64,000 nt of DNA from Moringa oleifera (taxonomy: Eukaryota > Streptophyta > Magnoliopsida > Brassicales > Moringaceae). Each line of letters starts with the position of its first letter. Positions within the stretch are counted from its first letter, which is position 1. The notes under the pieces were generated by a model. The model was not told where the DNA came from and searched no databases. It saw only the letters and a list, made by a program, of their open reading frames with translations. Shown one piece after another: positions 63,895-64,000 of this stretch. The translations under genes were made by a program, and so were the position numbers. The stretch lies in assembly GCA_021397835.1 (NCBI GenBank), contig JAJFZO010000049.1, forward strand, positions 10,607,001-10,671,000, in the 5' to 3' direction.

Positions 63895-64000
63895 TCAATC
63901 AGATGTTAATGTAAATGAACCATAACTATATAAACCTAGTCCTAATAGATTGACCCCAAAATAGCATATCCAAATTATAAGCAAGCCTACAGAAGCCACA
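63895..64000 (-). pseudogene. ccsA: ccsA 3' end (cytochrome c biogenesis), partial
   Basis: The minus strand ends with the segment [20 protein letters not shown], then [14 protein letters not shown] and TGA at 63895-63897. This is the C-terminal helix and tail of the heme-attachment protein CcsA. It is convergent to ndhD, as in plastids. The rest lies outside the window, so its state is unknown. Confidence 0.85.

Overview
This window looks like a long, decayed copy of an angiosperm (most likely eudicot) plastid genome sitting outside the plastid: a nuclear integrant of plastid DNA (NUPT), or less likely a plastid tract in a mitochondrial genome (MTPT). Every recognisable gene is a plastid gene in plastid order. 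However, almost every protein gene carries frameshifts, in-frame stops or deletions, and the rRNA and tRNA genes are full of C-to-T and G-to-A changes. Group II introns are still in place in trnK, rps16, trnG, atpF, rpoC1, ndhB, rps12 and ndhA, so the transfer was of DNA and not of spliced RNA. Plastid sequence runs off both ends of the window, so the integrant is longer than 64 kb.

Layout. (1) 1-1633: a piece of inverted repeat A holding part of ycf2 on the minus strand. (2) 1634-29927: the start of the large single-copy region in normal order: psbA (3' part lost), trnK/matK, rps16, trnQ, psbK, psbI, trnS-GCU, trnG-UCC, trnR-UCU, atpA-atpF-atpH-atpI, rps2, rpoC2-rpoC1-rpoB, trnC, petN. (3) 29928-51820: inverted repeat B: a stub of rpl23, trnI-CAU, a nearly full-length ycf2, ycf15 stub, trnL-CAA, ndhB, rps7, rps12 3' part, trnV-GAC, 16S, trnI/trnA remnants, 23S, 4.5S, 5S, trnR-ACG, trnN-GUU. 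(4) 51821-64000: the small single-copy region: ycf1, rps15 stub, ndhH, ndhA, ndhI, ndhG stub, psaC stub, ndhD and the 3' end of ccsA.

The order is collinear with a circular plastome read IRA - LSC - IRB - SSC, with the SSC in one of its two flip-flop orientations. What is missing has been removed by deletions. One very large deletion joins petN to rpl23, one of several kilobases joins ycf2 to psbA, and many of about 10 to 700 bp lie elsewhere. Several junctions show short microhomologies or a small filler. Because ycf2 occurs twice (once from each inverted repeat, identical at transfer), the two copies act as an internal clock. They have diverged independently, and at one CpG in the Walker A region they carry opposite-strand deamination products.

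No working genetic system is evident. The only uninterrupted full-length protein gene seen is the 36-codon psbI. A few tRNA genes keep their full length and anticodon, while trnV, trnR-ACG and trnN have mutated anticodons. No novel operon, CRISPR array, phage, or recognisable nuclear gene or transposon was found. The interest lies in the decay record: collinearity, junctions, chimeric ORFs and the strand-resolved deamination signature. Exon borders and fragment ends were placed by eye from known plastid proteins and RNAs and may be off by several bases.
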